Part shown: piece after piece, positions 12,341 to 21,604 of the stretch
Numbering within the stretch: position 1 is the first letter of the stretch
Layout: the number at the start of each line of letters is the position of its first letter
DNA from: Amnibacterium sp. CER49
GTDB taxonomy: Bacteria; Actinomycetota; Actinomycetes; Actinomycetales; Microbacteriaceae
DNA length: 64,000 nucleotides
Assembly (NCBI RefSeq): GCF_029846255.1
Contig: NZ_JARVWQ010000002.1
Span: forward strand, 62,001 to 126,000
Direction of reading: 5' to 3'
Made by a program: the position numbers and the translations under genes
Notes under the pieces: generated by a model
The model's database searches: none
The model's input: the letters and a program-made list of their open reading frames with translations, nothing else
Told to the model about the DNA's origin: nothing

Positions 12341-13011
12341 CGGACCGCGGGGTCCGCATCGAGCCGAGCATCCTCTCCGCCGACTTCGCCGCGTTCGCCG
12401 CCGAGATCGAGCGGATCCCGTCGGCCGACCTCGTGCACTGCGACGTCATGGACCTGCACTTCGTGCCGAACCTCACGTTCGGTCGGTCGACCGTCGAGCG
12501 TCTCGCCCAGGTCAGCGCGCTGCCGCTCGACGTCCACCTCATGATCGAGGACCCGGACCGCTGGGCGCCCGGCTTCGCCGAGGCGGGGGGCGCCGTCGTC
12601 ACGTTCCACGCCGAGGCCGCGCGCGCGCCCATCGCGACCGCGCGCGCGATCCGCGCCGCGGGCGCCAAGGCGGGGCTCGCGCTGCGACCCTCCACACCCG
12701 TCGAGCCGTACCTCGGGCTGCTCGACGAGTTCGACCAGGTGCTCGTCATGACCGTCGAGCCGGGCTTCGGCGGCCAGGCGTTCCTGCCCCCGACGCTCGA
12801 GCGCATCCGCGCCGTGCGGTCGGCGATCGGCGATCGCGACGTGTGGCTGCAGGTCGACGGCGGCATCGGCGAGGACACCATCGCCGACGCCGCGGCCGCG
12901 GGCGCCGACACGTTCGTCGCCGGCAGCGCCGTGTTCGGGCAGGACGACCCCGACACGGCGGTCGAGCGCCTGCGCGCCCTCGCCACGGAGGCGCAGGAGC
13001 GCAGCCGGTAG
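12337..13011 (+). CDS. rpe: Ribulose-phosphate 3-epimerase
   Basis: Interconverts ribulose 5-phosphate and xylulose 5-phosphate. The 224-residue TIM barrel shows the expected order: EPSILSADFA at the N-terminus, the metal/catalytic stretch HCDVMDLHFVPNLTFG, PLDVHLMI, MTVEPGFGGQAF and the final phosphate-binding VDGGI and VAGSAVF. HxD is present; the second position is Cys rather than the usual Val, and Leu replaces Gly in DGHFVPN, both minor. The GTG overlaps the permease stop. The TAG stop is also the first half of the likely hisE -10 box. Confidence 0.94.
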   Translation: MTDRGVRIEPSILSADFAAFAAEIERIPSADLVHCDVMDLHFVPNLTFGRSTVERLAQVSALPLDVHLMIEDPDRWAPGFAEAGGAVVTFHAEAARAPIATARAIRAAGAKAGLALRPSTPVEPYLGLLDEFDQVLVMTVEPGFGGQAFLPPTLERIRAVRSAIGDRDVWLQVDGGIGEDTIADAAAAGADTFVAGSAVFGQDDPDTAVERLRALATEAQERSR

Positions 13012-13014
13012 CCT
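13009..13014 (+). promoter_or_regulatory. -10 box of hisE, probable leaderless start
   Basis: TAGCCT begins in the rpe stop codon and ends six bases before the hisE ATG at 13021. No ribosome site fits between, so a leaderless his mRNA is likely. Confidence 0.5.
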
Positions 13015-13020
13015 GGCGGC

Positions 13021-13284
13021 ATGAAGACCTTCGACGGGCTGTTCGCCGAGCTGGCGCAGCGGGCCGTCGAGCGGCCCGCCGGATCCCGCACCGTCGCCGA
13101 GCTCGACGCGGGCGTGCACGCGATCGGCAAGAAGGTCGTCGAGGAGGCGGCCGAGGTCTGGATGGCGGCCGAGTGGGAGAGCGACGACCGCCTCGCCGAG
13201 GAGGTCTCGCAGCTGCTGTACCACGTGCAGGTGCTGCTGCTCGCGAAGGGGCTCACCCTCGCGGACGTCGAGCGACATCTCTGA
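13021..13284 (+). CDS. hisE: Phosphoribosyl-ATP pyrophosphatase
   Basis: Hydrolyses phosphoribosyl-ATP to phosphoribosyl-AMP, the second step of histidine synthesis. The 87-residue all-alpha MazG-like protein has the metal-binding helix [14 protein letters not shown] and the second acidic helix [16 protein letters not shown]. Standalone, not fused to HisI, as usual in actinobacteria. It is 43 bases before hisG, which continues the pathway. Confidence 0.95.
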   Translation: MKTFDGLFAELAQRAVERPAGSRTVAELDAGVHAIGKKVVEEAAEVWMAAEWESDDRLAEEVSQLLYHVQVLLLAKGLTLADVERHL

Positions 13285-13327
13285 CGGCTCGCCCGCCCGC
13301 CCGATCCGACGTCCTCGAGAAGAAGCC

Positions 13328-14167
13328 ATGCTGAGAATCGCCGTGCCCAACAAGGGCGCGCTCGCCGAGACCGCCGCGCAGATGCTCGGCGAGGCCGGCT
13401 ACCGCCTCCGCCGCGACCCGAAGGAGCTGACGGTCGCGGACCCGCGCAACGACGCGGAGTTCTTCTACCTGCGTCCGCGCGACATCGCCACCTACGTCGG
13501 CTCCGGCGCGCTCGACGTCGGCATCACCGGCCGCGACCTGCTGCTCGACTCCGGCTCCGCCGCGCGCGAGGTCGCCGCCCTCGACTTCGCCGCGTCGACG
13601 TTCCGCTTCGCGGGGCCCGCCGGTCGCTTCGACGACCTCGCCGCGCTGCAGGGCCTGCGCATCGCGACGAGCTACACCGGCCTCGTCGGCGCGTTCCTCG
13701 AGCGCGAGGGCGTGCGCGCCGAGCTCGTGCACCTCGACGGCGCGGTCGAGACGGCCGTGCGGCTCGGGGTGGCGGACGCCGTCGCCGACGTGGTCGAGAC
13801 CGGCACGACGCTGCGCGCGCAGGGCCTCACGATCTTCGGCCCGGTGATCCTCGAGTCGACCGCCGTGCTCATCGCGGGCGCGAACGCGCCCGAGGGGCTC
13901 GCGGTGCTCGAGAAGCGCCTGCACGGCGTCCTCGTCGCCCGGCGCTACGTGATGGTCGACTACGACCTGCCCCGCGACCTGCTCGACGAGGCGGCGCGCA
14001 TCGCGCCGGGCATCGAGTCGCCGACGGTCTCGCCCCTGCACGACCCGGCCTGGGCCGCGGTGCGCGTCATGGTGCCGCGCCAGGAGATGAACCTCGTGAT
14101 GGACGCGCTCTACGCCCTCGGCGCCCGGGCGATCTTCGTCACCCCGATCCACGCGGCGCGGATCTGA
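13328..14167 (+). CDS. hisG: ATP phosphoribosyltransferase, long form
   Basis: Catalyses the first committed step of histidine synthesis, condensing ATP with PRPP. The 279-residue length and the C-terminal region from about 205 ([20 protein letters not shown]) match the long HisG with an ACT-like histidine-binding regulatory domain, so it should be feedback-inhibited without HisZ. The PRPP loop is in [19 protein letters not shown]. Two bases separate it from hisF. Confidence 0.95.
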   Translation: MLRIAVPNKGALAETAAQMLGEAGYRLRRDPKELTVADPRNDAEFFYLRPRDIATYVGSGALDVGITGRDLLLDSGSAAREVAALDFAASTFRFAGPAGRFDDLAALQGLRIATSYTGLVGAFLEREGVRAELVHLDGAVETAVRLGVADAVADVVETGTTLRAQGLTIFGPVILESTAVLIAGANAPEGLAVLEKRLHGVLVARRYVMVDYDLPRDLLDEAARIAPGIESPTVSPLHDPAWAAVRVMVPRQEMNLVMDALYALGARAIFVTPIHAARI

Positions 14168-14169
14168 CG

Positions 14170-14931
14170 ATGACGCTCGCGGTCCGCGTCATCCCGTGCC
14201 TCGACGTGGCCGACGGCCGCGTCGTGAAGGGCGTGCGCTTCCAGGGCCTCGTCGACGCCGGCGACCCGGTCGAGGCCGCCGCCCGGTACGCGGAGCAGGG
14301 CGCCGACGAGATCACCTTCCTCGACGTCACCGCGACGGTCGAGGGCCGCGGCACCATGCTCGACACCGTCCGCCGCACGGCGGAGCAGGTGTTCGTCCCG
14401 CTCACCGTCGGCGGCGGCGTGCGGCGCGTGGAGGACGTCGACCGGCTGCTGCAGTCGGGCGCCGACAAGATCGGCGTGAACTCCGCCGCGATCGCACGCC
14501 CGGCGCTGCTGACCGAGATCGCCGAGCGGTTCGGCGCGCAGGTCTGCGTGCTCTCGCTCGACGTGCTGCACGACCCGCGCTGCCCGAGCGGTTTCGCCGT
14601 CACCACGCACGGCGGCCGCACGAACACCGGCATCGACGCCATCGAGTGGGTCCGCACGGCGATCGGGCTCGGCGCGGGAGAGCTGCTCGTCAACTCGATC
14701 GATGCGGACGGCACGAAGGCCGGCTACGACCTGCGGCTCGTCGCCGACGTGCGCGCGGCGAGCAGCGTGCCCGTGATCGCCTCCGGCGGCGCGGGCGACC
14801 TCGAGCACTTCGCGCCGGCCGTGGCCGCCGGTGCCGACGCGGTGCTCGCCGCGAGCGTGTTCCACTCGGGGCGGTTCACGATCGGCCAGGTGAAGGCGGC
14901 GCTCGCCGAGGCAGGAGTGGTGGTGCGATGA
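14170..14931 (+). CDS. hisF: Imidazole glycerol phosphate synthase cyclase subunit
   Basis: The cyclase half of the HisH-HisF enzyme that makes imidazole glycerol phosphate and AICAR. The 253-residue TIM barrel carries the first catalytic Asp at D12 ([15 protein letters not shown]), the second in LSLDVLHDP and the phosphate sites [16 protein letters not shown] and ASGGAG. hisH and hisA are not in this window. Its TGA overlaps the hisI ATG. Confidence 0.95.
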   Translation: MTLAVRVIPCLDVADGRVVKGVRFQGLVDAGDPVEAAARYAEQGADEITFLDVTATVEGRGTMLDTVRRTAEQVFVPLTVGGGVRRVEDVDRLLQSGADKIGVNSAAIARPALLTEIAERFGAQVCVLSLDVLHDPRCPSGFAVTTHGGRTNTGIDAIEWVRTAIGLGAGELLVNSIDADGTKAGYDLRLVADVRAASSVPVIASGGAGDLEHFAPAVAAGADAVLAASVFHSGRFTIGQVKAALAEAGVVVR

Positions 14932-15293
14932 GCGAGGTGCTCGACGTCGATGCGGCGCTCGGTGCCGCCCGGTTCGGCCCCGGCGACCTGCTCCCGGCGG
15001 TGATCCAGCAGGCCGGGACGAACGAGGTGCTCATGGTCGGCTACATGGATCGCGAGGCGCTGCGGCGCACGCTCACCGAGGGGCGGGTGACGTTCTGGTC
15101 GCGCTCCCGGCAGGAGTACTGGCGCAAGGGCGACACGTCGGGCCACGTGCAGCACGTGCGCGGCGCCGCGCTCGACTGCGACGCCGACGCCCTGCTCGTC
15201 ACGGTCGACCAGGTCGGCCCCGCCTGCCACACCGGCGCGCACTCCTGCTTCGACACCCATCCGATCGCCGCGCGGACGGAGGATGCCGCATGA
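14928..15293 (+). CDS. hisI: Phosphoribosyl-AMP cyclohydrolase
   Basis: Opens the purine ring of phosphoribosyl-AMP in histidine synthesis. The 121-residue protein has the substrate motif [17 protein letters not shown] and the metal-binding [17 protein letters not shown] and HSCF cysteines. Starts within the hisF stop (ATGA) and ends within the trpE start (ATGA), so the his and trp genes form one continuous coupled run. Confidence 0.95.
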   Translation: MSEVLDVDAALGAARFGPGDLLPAVIQQAGTNEVLMVGYMDREALRRTLTEGRVTFWSRSRQEYWRKGDTSGHVQHVRGAALDCDADALLVTVDQVGPACHTGAHSCFDTHPIAARTEDAA

Positions 15294-16843
15294 CCGCCAT
15301 GCCCGGCACCACGGCCCGCGAGGCGTTCGACGGGCTCCTCGACGGGCGCCGCGTCGTGCCCGTGGTCCGGGAGCTCTTCGCCGACAGCGAGACGCCGCTC
15401 GGGATCTTCCGCAAGCTCGCGCTCCGCGCCGACGGACGGACGCGGCCCGGCGCGTTCCTGCTCGAGTCGGCGGAGCAGGGCGGCATCTGGTCGCGGTACT
15501 CCTTCGTCGGCGTGGCCGCGTTCGGCGCGCTCACCGAGCAGCGCGGCCGGCCCGTCTGGCAGGACTGGGGCGTCCCGGCCTCCCGCGTCTTCCCGGCGGG
15601 CGGCATCACCGGCGACTACCTCGAGGCGCTCGACGACCTGCACTCGCACTGGGCGAGCCCGCCCGTCGACGGCCTGCCGCCGCTCACCGGCGGCCTCGTC
15701 GGCTACATCGGGTGGGACGCCGTGCGCCTCCTCGAGCGGCTGCCGGACGCGCCGCCCGCCGACTACCCGGTGCCGGAGCTCGGCATGGTCTTCGCCTCGG
15801 AGGTCGTCGCCGTCGACCACCTGAAGGGCACCGTCTCGCTGCTGGTCACGGTGCTGAACGACGGCAGGGACGCCGCCGAGGCGCTCTGGGCCGACGCGCA
15901 GCGGCGCCTCGACGCGCTCGAGCGGCGGCTCGGCGCGCCCGTCGAGGCGCAGCTCGCGGAGGTCGACCTCGGGATCGTGCCCGAGCCCGAGCTGCGGACC
16001 GCTCGGGAGGACTACCTCGCGGCCGTCGAGCGCGCGAAGGAGCACATCCGCGACGGCGACGTGTTCCAGGTCGTGATCGCGCAGCGCTTCGACCTGCCGA
16101 CGGCCGCCTCGCCGCTCGACGTCTACCGCGTGCTGCGGCAGCTGAACCCGTCGCCGTACATGTACCTGCTCGCGCACGAGCGCCCGGACGGGACCCCCTT
16201 CGCGGTGGTCGGCTCGTCGCCCGAGGCGCTCGTCAAGGTCGAGGACGGCCGGGTGTTCAGCCACCCGATCGCCGGTTCGCGGCCGCGCGGCGCGACGCCC
16301 GAGGCCGACGAGGCCTTCGCCGCCGAGCTGCGCGTCGACGAGAAGGAGCGCGCCGAGCACCTCATGCTCGTCGACCTCGCCCGCAACGACCTCGCGAAGG
16401 TCTGCGTCCCCGGCACCGTCGACGTCACCGAGTTCATGCGCATCGAGCGCTTCAGCCACATCATGCACATCACCTCGAGCGTCGAGGGCGAGCTCGCCGC
16501 GGGCACCGGGCCCGTCGACGTGCTCCGCGCGACCTTCCCCGCCGGGACCCTCTCCGGTGCGCCGAAGCCGCGGGCGCTCGAGATCATCGACGCGCTCGAG
16601 CCCGCCCGCCGCGGCGTCTACGGCGGCGTCGTCGGCTACTTCGACTTCGCGGGCGACCTCGACCTCGCCATCGCGATCCGCACCGCCTACCTCAGCGAGG
16701 GTGTCGCCCGCGTGCAGGCGGGCGGTGGCCTGGTCGCCGACTCGGTGCCCGAGTCGGAGTACGCGGAGAGCCGCAACAAGGCGATGGCGCCGCTCAAGGC
16801 GGTGGCGGTGGCCTCGGCCATGCGCGCCGTCGGCACCAGATGA
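15290..16843 (+). CDS. trpE: Anthranilate synthase component I
   Basis: Converts chorismate to anthranilate using ammonia from TrpG, which is not in this window. The 517-residue protein has the tryptophan-feedback motif LLES at 57-60, and the chorismate-binding core with [36 protein letters not shown] and [11 protein letters not shown]. The C-terminal [16 protein letters not shown] is intact. Coupled to hisI upstream and to the Trp-associated membrane protein downstream by four-base overlaps. Confidence 0.96.
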   Translation: MTAMPGTTAREAFDGLLDGRRVVPVVRELFADSETPLGIFRKLALRADGRTRPGAFLLESAEQGGIWSRYSFVGVAAFGALTEQRGRPVWQDWGVPASRVFPAGGITGDYLEALDDLHSHWASPPVDGLPPLTGGLVGYIGWDAVRLLERLPDAPPADYPVPELGMVFASEVVAVDHLKGTVSLLVTVLNDGRDAAEALWADAQRRLDALERRLGAPVEAQLAEVDLGIVPEPELRTAREDYLAAVERAKEHIRDGDVFQVVIAQRFDLPTAASPLDVYRVLRQLNPSPYMYLLAHERPDGTPFAVVGSSPEALVKVEDGRVFSHPIAGSRPRGATPEADEAFAAELRVDEKERAEHLMLVDLARNDLAKVCVPGTVDVTEFMRIERFSHIMHITSSVEGELAAGTGPVDVLRATFPAGTLSGAPKPRALEIIDALEPARRGVYGGVVGYFDFAGDLDLAIAIRTAYLSEGVARVQAGGGLVADSVPESEYAESRNKAMAPLKAVAVASAMRAVGTR

Positions 16844-17436
16844 GGCGGGAGCGGCTCCTCACCGTCGTCGCCCTCGTGGTGCTCGGCGCGGCGGTTGTGC
16901 TCGCCTCGACGCAGGTGTTCGCCACCGTCGCGGTGCCCGGCGCGAAGCCCGTCGCCGTGACCGGGCAGCAGGTCGCGCCCGCGTTCGCGCCGCTCGGCAT
17001 CGTGCTGCTCGCCGCCGCGGCGGCGCTCCCGCTCGCCGGCCGGGTCGCGCGGCCGGTGCTCGGCGCGGCGGTCGCCCTGCTCGGCGCGGTCGTCGTCGTG
17101 CTCGCGGTGCCGAGCGTGCTCGACCCGCTCGCCGGCACCCGCGGCGCGGTCACCGCGGTGACGGGGGTCGGCGGCAGCGGCGCGGCGTCGGCGGAGCGCG
17201 GCGCGGCCGGGACGGCCTGGCCCGGGCTCGCGGCCGTGGCCGGCGTCCTCGTCGTGCTCACCGGCGCCTGGATCGTGCTCCGCGGCCGGCGCTGGGCGTC
17301 GGCGGGACGCCGGTTCCGAAGCGCGGAGCGCACCGCGAGCACCGGCGACCCGGTCGACGAGTGGGACGCCCTCACCCGCGGCAGCGACCCCACGGCGCCG
17401 TCCGACCCCCCGGCCCCACCCGGGCCGACGCCCTAG
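16840..17436 (+). CDS. Tryptophan-operon-associated membrane protein (TIGR02234-like)
   Basis: A 198-residue membrane protein in the position always occupied by the actinobacterial Trp-operon-associated family. Four hydrophobic spans are visible, at roughly 8-30, 50-66, 72-92 and 127-148, separated by an Ala-Gly-rich external loop, and the C-terminal 45 residues are hydrophilic and proline-rich. No catalytic motif is apparent. The biochemical role is not known; the conserved location suggests a link to tryptophan production or export. Overlaps the trpE stop by four bases. Confidence 0.85.
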   Translation: MRRERLLTVVALVVLGAAVVLASTQVFATVAVPGAKPVAVTGQQVAPAFAPLGIVLLAAAAALPLAGRVARPVLGAAVALLGAVVVVLAVPSVLDPLAGTRGAVTAVTGVGGSGAASAERGAAGTAWPGLAAVAGVLVVLTGAWIVLRGRRWASAGRRFRSAERTASTGDPVDEWDALTRGSDPTAPSDPPAPPGPTP

Positions 17437-17439
17437 ACT
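17434..17439 (+). promoter_or_regulatory. -10 box of the HGxxPAAW gene, probable leaderless start
   Basis: TAGACT straddles the preceding stop codon and ends seven bases before ATG 17447, so an internal promoter may give a leaderless mRNA in the middle of the trp cluster. Confidence 0.5.
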
Positions 17440-17446
17440 TCGGGGC

Positions 17447-17683
17447 ATGGCGAACACCGCGAACACGTCGAACGACCCCGGTCACGGCTCCTCGCCGGCG
17501 GCGTGGACGGCCGTCGTGATCATGCTCGTCGGTTTCTCGATCATCGCCGTGTTCCTCTTCCTGGACGTCACGGTGATGGTCTACCTCGGGGCGATCCTCG
17601 TGCCGATCGGGCTCATCGTCGGCTTCGTCATGAAGCGGATCGGCCTCGGGGCCGGCGGCTCGCGCGTGGGGGGATCGCACTGA
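17447..17683 (+). CDS. HGxxPAAW (DUF6704-like) small membrane protein
   Basis: A 78-residue protein with the family signature HGSSPAAW at residues 13-20, placed just ahead of a two-helix membrane hairpin (about 22-40 and 46-62) and a basic-glycine tail. The family is found almost only in actinobacterial trp clusters between trpE and trpC and has no known activity. The stop overlaps the candidate region of the trpC start, so the two are closely coupled. Confidence 0.85.
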   Translation: MANTANTSNDPGHGSSPAAWTAVVIMLVGFSIIAVFLFLDVTVMVYLGAILVPIGLIVGFVMKRIGLGAGGSRVGGSH

Positions 17684-17688
17684 CCCGG

Positions 17689-18480
17689 GTGGTCCGCACC
17701 GGCGGCCTGCTCGCCGAGCTCACCGCCGGCGCCGCCGAGGACGCCGAGCTCCGCCGCCTCCGCGCGCCGCTCGCCGAGGTGGAGGCCGCCGCGACCGCCG
17801 CGCCACCGCCGCGCGACGCCCTCGCGGCGCTCGCCCGCGACCCGCGCCGCGTGCGCGTGCTCGCCGAGGTGAAGCGGGCGAGCCCGTCCCGGGGCGCGCT
17901 CGCCGAGATCGCCGATCCGGCTGCGCTCGCCGCCCGGTACGCGGCCGCCGGCGCTTCGGCGATCAGCGTGCTCACCGAGGAGCGGCGCTTCCGCGGCTCG
18001 CTCGCCGACCTCGAAGCCGTGCGCGCCGCGGTCGACGTGCCGGTGCTGCGCAAGGACTTCGTCTCGTCCGAGTACCAGGTGCTCGAGGCGCGCGCCGCCG
18101 GCGCCGATCTCGTGCTGCTCATCGTCGCCGCGCTCGAGGACCCCGCGCTCCGCCGGCTCAAGGCCCTCGTCGAGGAGCTCGGCATGACGGCGTTCCTCGA
18201 GGCGCACGACGAGCGCGAGCTCGACGCCGCACTCGAGGCGGGCGGCCGGCTCGTCGGGGTGAACGCCCGCGACCTCGATACCTTCGAGCTCGACCGGACC
18301 CTGTTCGGCCGGCTCGCCCCGCGAATCCCCGACGACGTGATCCGCGTCGCCGAGTCGGCGGTGCGCACCCCCGCCGACGTCACCGCCTACCGCGCGGCCG
18401 GTGCCGACGTCGTCCTCGTCGGCGAGGCCCTCGTGACGGGCGACCCCGCCGCGCTCCTCTCCGCCTTCCTGGAGGCTTGA
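17689..18480 (+). CDS. trpC: Indole-3-glycerol phosphate synthase
   Basis: Closes the indole ring in tryptophan synthesis. The 263-residue TIM barrel shows the catalytic lysine motif [14 protein letters not shown], then [24 protein letters not shown] and the final [13 protein letters not shown] 17689 gives an N-terminus ([19 protein letters not shown]) matching homologues. A CTG nine bases upstream is closer to the GGGGGGA stretch and is an alternative, so the exact start is uncertain by three codons. Confidence 0.94.
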   Translation: MVRTGGLLAELTAGAAEDAELRRLRAPLAEVEAAATAAPPPRDALAALARDPRRVRVLAEVKRASPSRGALAEIADPAALAARYAAAGASAISVLTEERRFRGSLADLEAVRAAVDVPVLRKDFVSSEYQVLEARAAGADLVLLIVAALEDPALRRLKALVEELGMTAFLEAHDERELDAALEAGGRLVGVNARDLDTFELDRTLFGRLAPRIPDDVIRVAESAVRTPADVTAYRAAGADVVLVGEALVTGDPAALLSAFLEA

Positions 18481-18484
18481 ACCC

Positions 18485-19711
18485 ATGACCACGGTCGCCA
18501 CCGCGGGCTACTCGCAGCCCGGTCCGTACTTCGGCGCCTACGGCGGCCGCTTCGTCCCCGAGCCGCTCGTCGCCGCGCTCGACGAGCTCACCGCCGCGTG
18601 GGAGTTCGCGAAGACCGACCCCGTGTACCAGCAGGAGCTCGCCGCCCTGCACCGCGACTACACGGGACGCCCGTCGCCGCTCACCGAGGTGCCGCGGTTC
18701 GCGGGGCACGCGGGCGAGGCGCGGGTGTTCCTGAAGCGCGAGGACCTGAACCACACCGGCTCGCACAAGATCAACAACGTGCTCGGGCAGGCGCTGCTCA
18801 CGAAGCGCGTCGGCAAGCACCGCGTCATCGCCGAGACCGGCGCGGGGCAGCACGGCGTCGCGACGGCGACCGCCGCGGCGCTGTTCGGGCTCGAGTGCAC
18901 GATCTACATGGGCGAGGTCGACACCGAGCGGCAGGCGCTCAACGTCGCACGCATGCGGCTGCTCGGTGCCGAGGTCGTCGCGGTCAGAAGCGGCTCCCGC
19001 ACGCTCAAGGACGCGATCAACGAGGCGATGCGCGACTGGGTGACGAACGTCGCCACGACGAACTACGTCTTCGGGACCGTCGCCGGCCCGCACCCGTTCC
19101 CCGCGATGGTGCGCGACCTGCAGCGGATCATCGGCGACGAGGCGAGGGAGCAGCTGCTCGAGCGCACCGGCGCGCTGCCGACCGCGGTCGCCGCCTGCGT
19201 CGGCGGCGGCTCGAACGCGATCGGCATCTTCACCGCGTTCCTCGACGACGCGGACGTGCAGCTCTGGGGCTTCGAGGCGGGCGGCGAGGGCGTCGACACC
19301 GAGCGGCACGCGGCCACCATCGGCCGTGGCCGCCCCGGCGTGCTCCACGGCGCCCGCAGCTACCTCCTCCAGGACGAGGACGGCCAGACGCAGGAGTCGC
19401 ACTCGATCTCCGCCGGGCTCGACTACCCGGGCGTCGGCCCCGAGCACGCGTTCCTCGCCGACTCCGGCCGCGCCTCGTACCGCGCGGTCACCGACGCGGC
19501 GGCCATGGACGCGATGCGGCTGCTGTCGCGCACCGAGGGCATCATCCCCGCGATCGAGTCGTCGCACGCGCTCGCCGGCGCGCTCGAGCTCGGCCGCGAG
19601 CTCGGCCCGACCGCGACGATCCTCGTGAACCTCTCCGGACGCGGCGACAAGGACACCACCACCGCCGCCCGCTGGTTCGACCTGCTCGACAAGGGGGCGA
19701 AGCAGGAGTGA
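18485..19711 (+). CDS. trpB: Tryptophan synthase beta subunit
   Basis: PLP enzyme that joins indole to serine to form tryptophan. The 408-residue protein begins with the conserved [14 protein letters not shown], has the PLP lysine in [13 protein letters not shown], the [13 protein letters not shown] loop, the phosphate-binding [10 protein letters not shown] and the C-terminal NLSGRGDKD. Full length. The stop overlaps the trpA GTG, giving strict coupling of the two subunits. Confidence 0.97.
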   Translation: MTTVATAGYSQPGPYFGAYGGRFVPEPLVAALDELTAAWEFAKTDPVYQQELAALHRDYTGRPSPLTEVPRFAGHAGEARVFLKREDLNHTGSHKINNVLGQALLTKRVGKHRVIAETGAGQHGVATATAAALFGLECTIYMGEVDTERQALNVARMRLLGAEVVAVRSGSRTLKDAINEAMRDWVTNVATTNYVFGTVAGPHPFPAMVRDLQRIIGDEAREQLLERTGALPTAVAACVGGGSNAIGIFTAFLDDADVQLWGFEAGGEGVDTERHAATIGRGRPGVLHGARSYLLQDEDGQTQESHSISAGLDYPGVGPEHAFLADSGRASYRAVTDAAAMDAMRLLSRTEGIIPAIESSHALAGALELGRELGPTATILVNLSGRGDKDTTTAARWFDLLDKGAKQE

Positions 19712-20523
19712 GCAGCGCACCCGCCACCTCCTCGCCCGTCGAGACGCGCATCCGCGCCACCGGCGGCGCCCTCGTCGGCTACCTGCCGGTCGGCTACCCC
19801 GACCTCGCCACGAGCATCGAGGGCGCGATCACCCTCACGCGCCACGGCGTCGACGTGCTCGAGCTCGGCCTGCCGTACTCGGACCCCGTGATGGACGGCC
19901 CGACGATCCAGGCCGCGACGACCCGGGCGCTCGAGCAGGGCTTCCGCCTGCGGCACGCCTTCGACGCGGTCCGCGAGATCACCGCGGCGTCCGACGTGCC
20001 CGTGCTGCTCATGACCTACTGGAACCCGGTGCTCCAGTTCGGCAGCGACCGGTTCGCCGGGCTGCTCGCCGAGGCCGGGGGAGCGGGCCTCATCACGCCC
20101 GACCTCGTCCCCGACGAGGCGGGCGAGTGGCTCGCGGCCAGCGACGCCCACGGGCTCGACCGGGTCTTCCTCGCCGCGCCGACGTCGAGCGAGGAGCGGC
20201 TGCGGCAGGCGACGAGCCTCTCGCGCGGCTTCACGTACGTCGTCTCGACGATGGGCACGACCGGCGCCCGCGAGGGCGTCGACAGCGCCGCCCGCACGCT
20301 CGTCGAGCGCCTCCGGCAGGTCTCCGACGAGCCGCTCGCCGTCGGTCTCGGCATCTCGAACGGCGACCAGGTCGCCGAGGTGCTCACCTACGCGGACGGC
20401 GCCATCGTCGGCTCCGCGCTCGTGTCGGCGCTCGGCGACGGCCTCGAGCGGCTCGCCGAGGTCGCGGACGGGCTCGCCGCCGGCAAGCGCGCGCAGCCGG
20501 GCGCGACGCCCGGCGCCCGGTAG
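19708..20523 (+). CDS. trpA: Tryptophan synthase alpha subunit
   Basis: Cleaves indole-3-glycerol phosphate to indole, which is channelled to TrpB. The 271-residue TIM barrel has the catalytic Glu (E52) and Asp (D63) in [27 protein letters not shown], and the phosphate-binding [10 protein letters not shown] and [12 protein letters not shown] start by overlap with trpB. Its TAG stop is also the start of the likely lgt -10 box. Confidence 0.96.
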   Translation: MSSAPATSSPVETRIRATGGALVGYLPVGYPDLATSIEGAITLTRHGVDVLELGLPYSDPVMDGPTIQAATTRALEQGFRLRHAFDAVREITAASDVPVLLMTYWNPVLQFGSDRFAGLLAEAGGAGLITPDLVPDEAGEWLAASDAHGLDRVFLAAPTSSEERLRQATSLSRGFTYVVSTMGTTGAREGVDSAARTLVERLRQVSDEPLAVGLGISNGDQVAEVLTYADGAIVGSALVSALGDGLERLAEVADGLAAGKRAQPGATPGAR

Positions 20524-20526
20524 AGT
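20521..20526 (+). promoter_or_regulatory. -10 box of lgt, probable leaderless start
   Basis: TAGAGT overlaps the trpA stop codon and ends eight bases before the lgt GTG at 20535; no ribosome site is seen. Confidence 0.5.
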
Positions 20527-20534
20527 CCCTGCCC

Positions 20535-21479
20535 GTGCTGCAGTCCATCCCCAGCCCGCCGAGCGACTGGGCGTCGTTCCAGGTGTGGATCTTCACGATC
20601 CACAGCTACGCCATCTGCATCCTCGTCGGCATCCTCGCCGGCACCGCGCTCACGTCGCGGCGCCTCACGAGGCGCGGCGGCCAGCCCGGCGTCGCCGTCG
20701 ACTTCGCGATCTGCATCATCGTGCCCGCGCTGCTCTTCGCGCGGCTGTACCACGTGATCACGCACCCCGGCGACTACTGGCCCACGGCCGGCCACCCGTT
20801 CTGGCAGGTGTTCGCGATCTGGCAGGGCGGCAACGCGATCTTCGGTTCGGAGATCGGCGGGGCGATCGGCATCCTGATCGGCAGCCGCTGGACCGGGATC
20901 CGCTTCCTCTCCTTCGCGGACGCGCTCGCGCCCGGCCTGCTCGTCGGGCAGGGCATCGGACGCCTCGGCAACTGGTTCAACACCGAGCTCTTCGGCATGC
21001 CGACGACGCTGCCGTGGGGCCTGCAGGTGCCGAGCGACAACCCCGCGTTCCCCGCCGGGCTCGCCCCGGGCACCCTGTTCCACCCGACCTTCCTCTACGA
21101 GATGATCTGGGACTTCGCGGGCGCGATCGTCCTCCTGCTGATCGAGCGCCGCGTCGCGATGCGCTGGGGACGCGCGCTCGGCTTCTACCTCATCTGGTAC
21201 GGCATCGGCCGCAGCGTCTTCGAGTCGATCCGGGTCGATCCGACCGAGGTGTTCCTCGGCCTCCGCGTCAACGTGTGGGCCGCGCTCGCCGCCGTCGTGC
21301 TCGGCATCGCGATCATCCTCTGGTCGCGGCGCCGCCACCCCGGCGCCGAGGTGAGCGTGTACCGCCCGGGACGCCAGTGGGTGCCGGATTCACAGGTAGG
21401 ATCCCGCTACACCGCAGCCGACCTCGAGGACCGGCCCGCGGACGAGGCTGCGCTCCCCGCCACAAGCGGCACGCGATAG
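20535..21479 (+). CDS. lgt: Prolipoprotein diacylglyceryl transferase
   Basis: Adds diacylglycerol to the lipobox cysteine of prelipoproteins at the outer face of the membrane. The 314-residue protein has about seven membrane spans and the Lgt signature [13 protein letters not shown] near residues 140-152, with the [12 protein letters not shown] and GLRVNVW segments beyond it. It would modify, among others, the OmpA-like lipoprotein at 57192. GTG 20535 fits homologues; longer extensions read back through trpA. Confidence 0.94.
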   Translation: MLQSIPSPPSDWASFQVWIFTIHSYAICILVGILAGTALTSRRLTRRGGQPGVAVDFAICIIVPALLFARLYHVITHPGDYWPTAGHPFWQVFAIWQGGNAIFGSEIGGAIGILIGSRWTGIRFLSFADALAPGLLVGQGIGRLGNWFNTELFGMPTTLPWGLQVPSDNPAFPAGLAPGTLFHPTFLYEMIWDFAGAIVLLLIERRVAMRWGRALGFYLIWYGIGRSVFESIRVDPTEVFLGLRVNVWAALAAVVLGIAIILWSRRRHPGAEVSVYRPGRQWVPDSQVGSRYTAADLEDRPADEAALPATSGTR

Positions 21480-21604
21480 GCCGCACCCGGAGCAGGGCCA
21501 CCGGACGCACCGACGTCCCGCCCGTTCCCGCACACGCTCCAAGGGGACGACGGCGTCCCGCATCCGCACCGTGGGCTCTTCGCCGAGCCGACCAGGAGGA
21601 CGCC

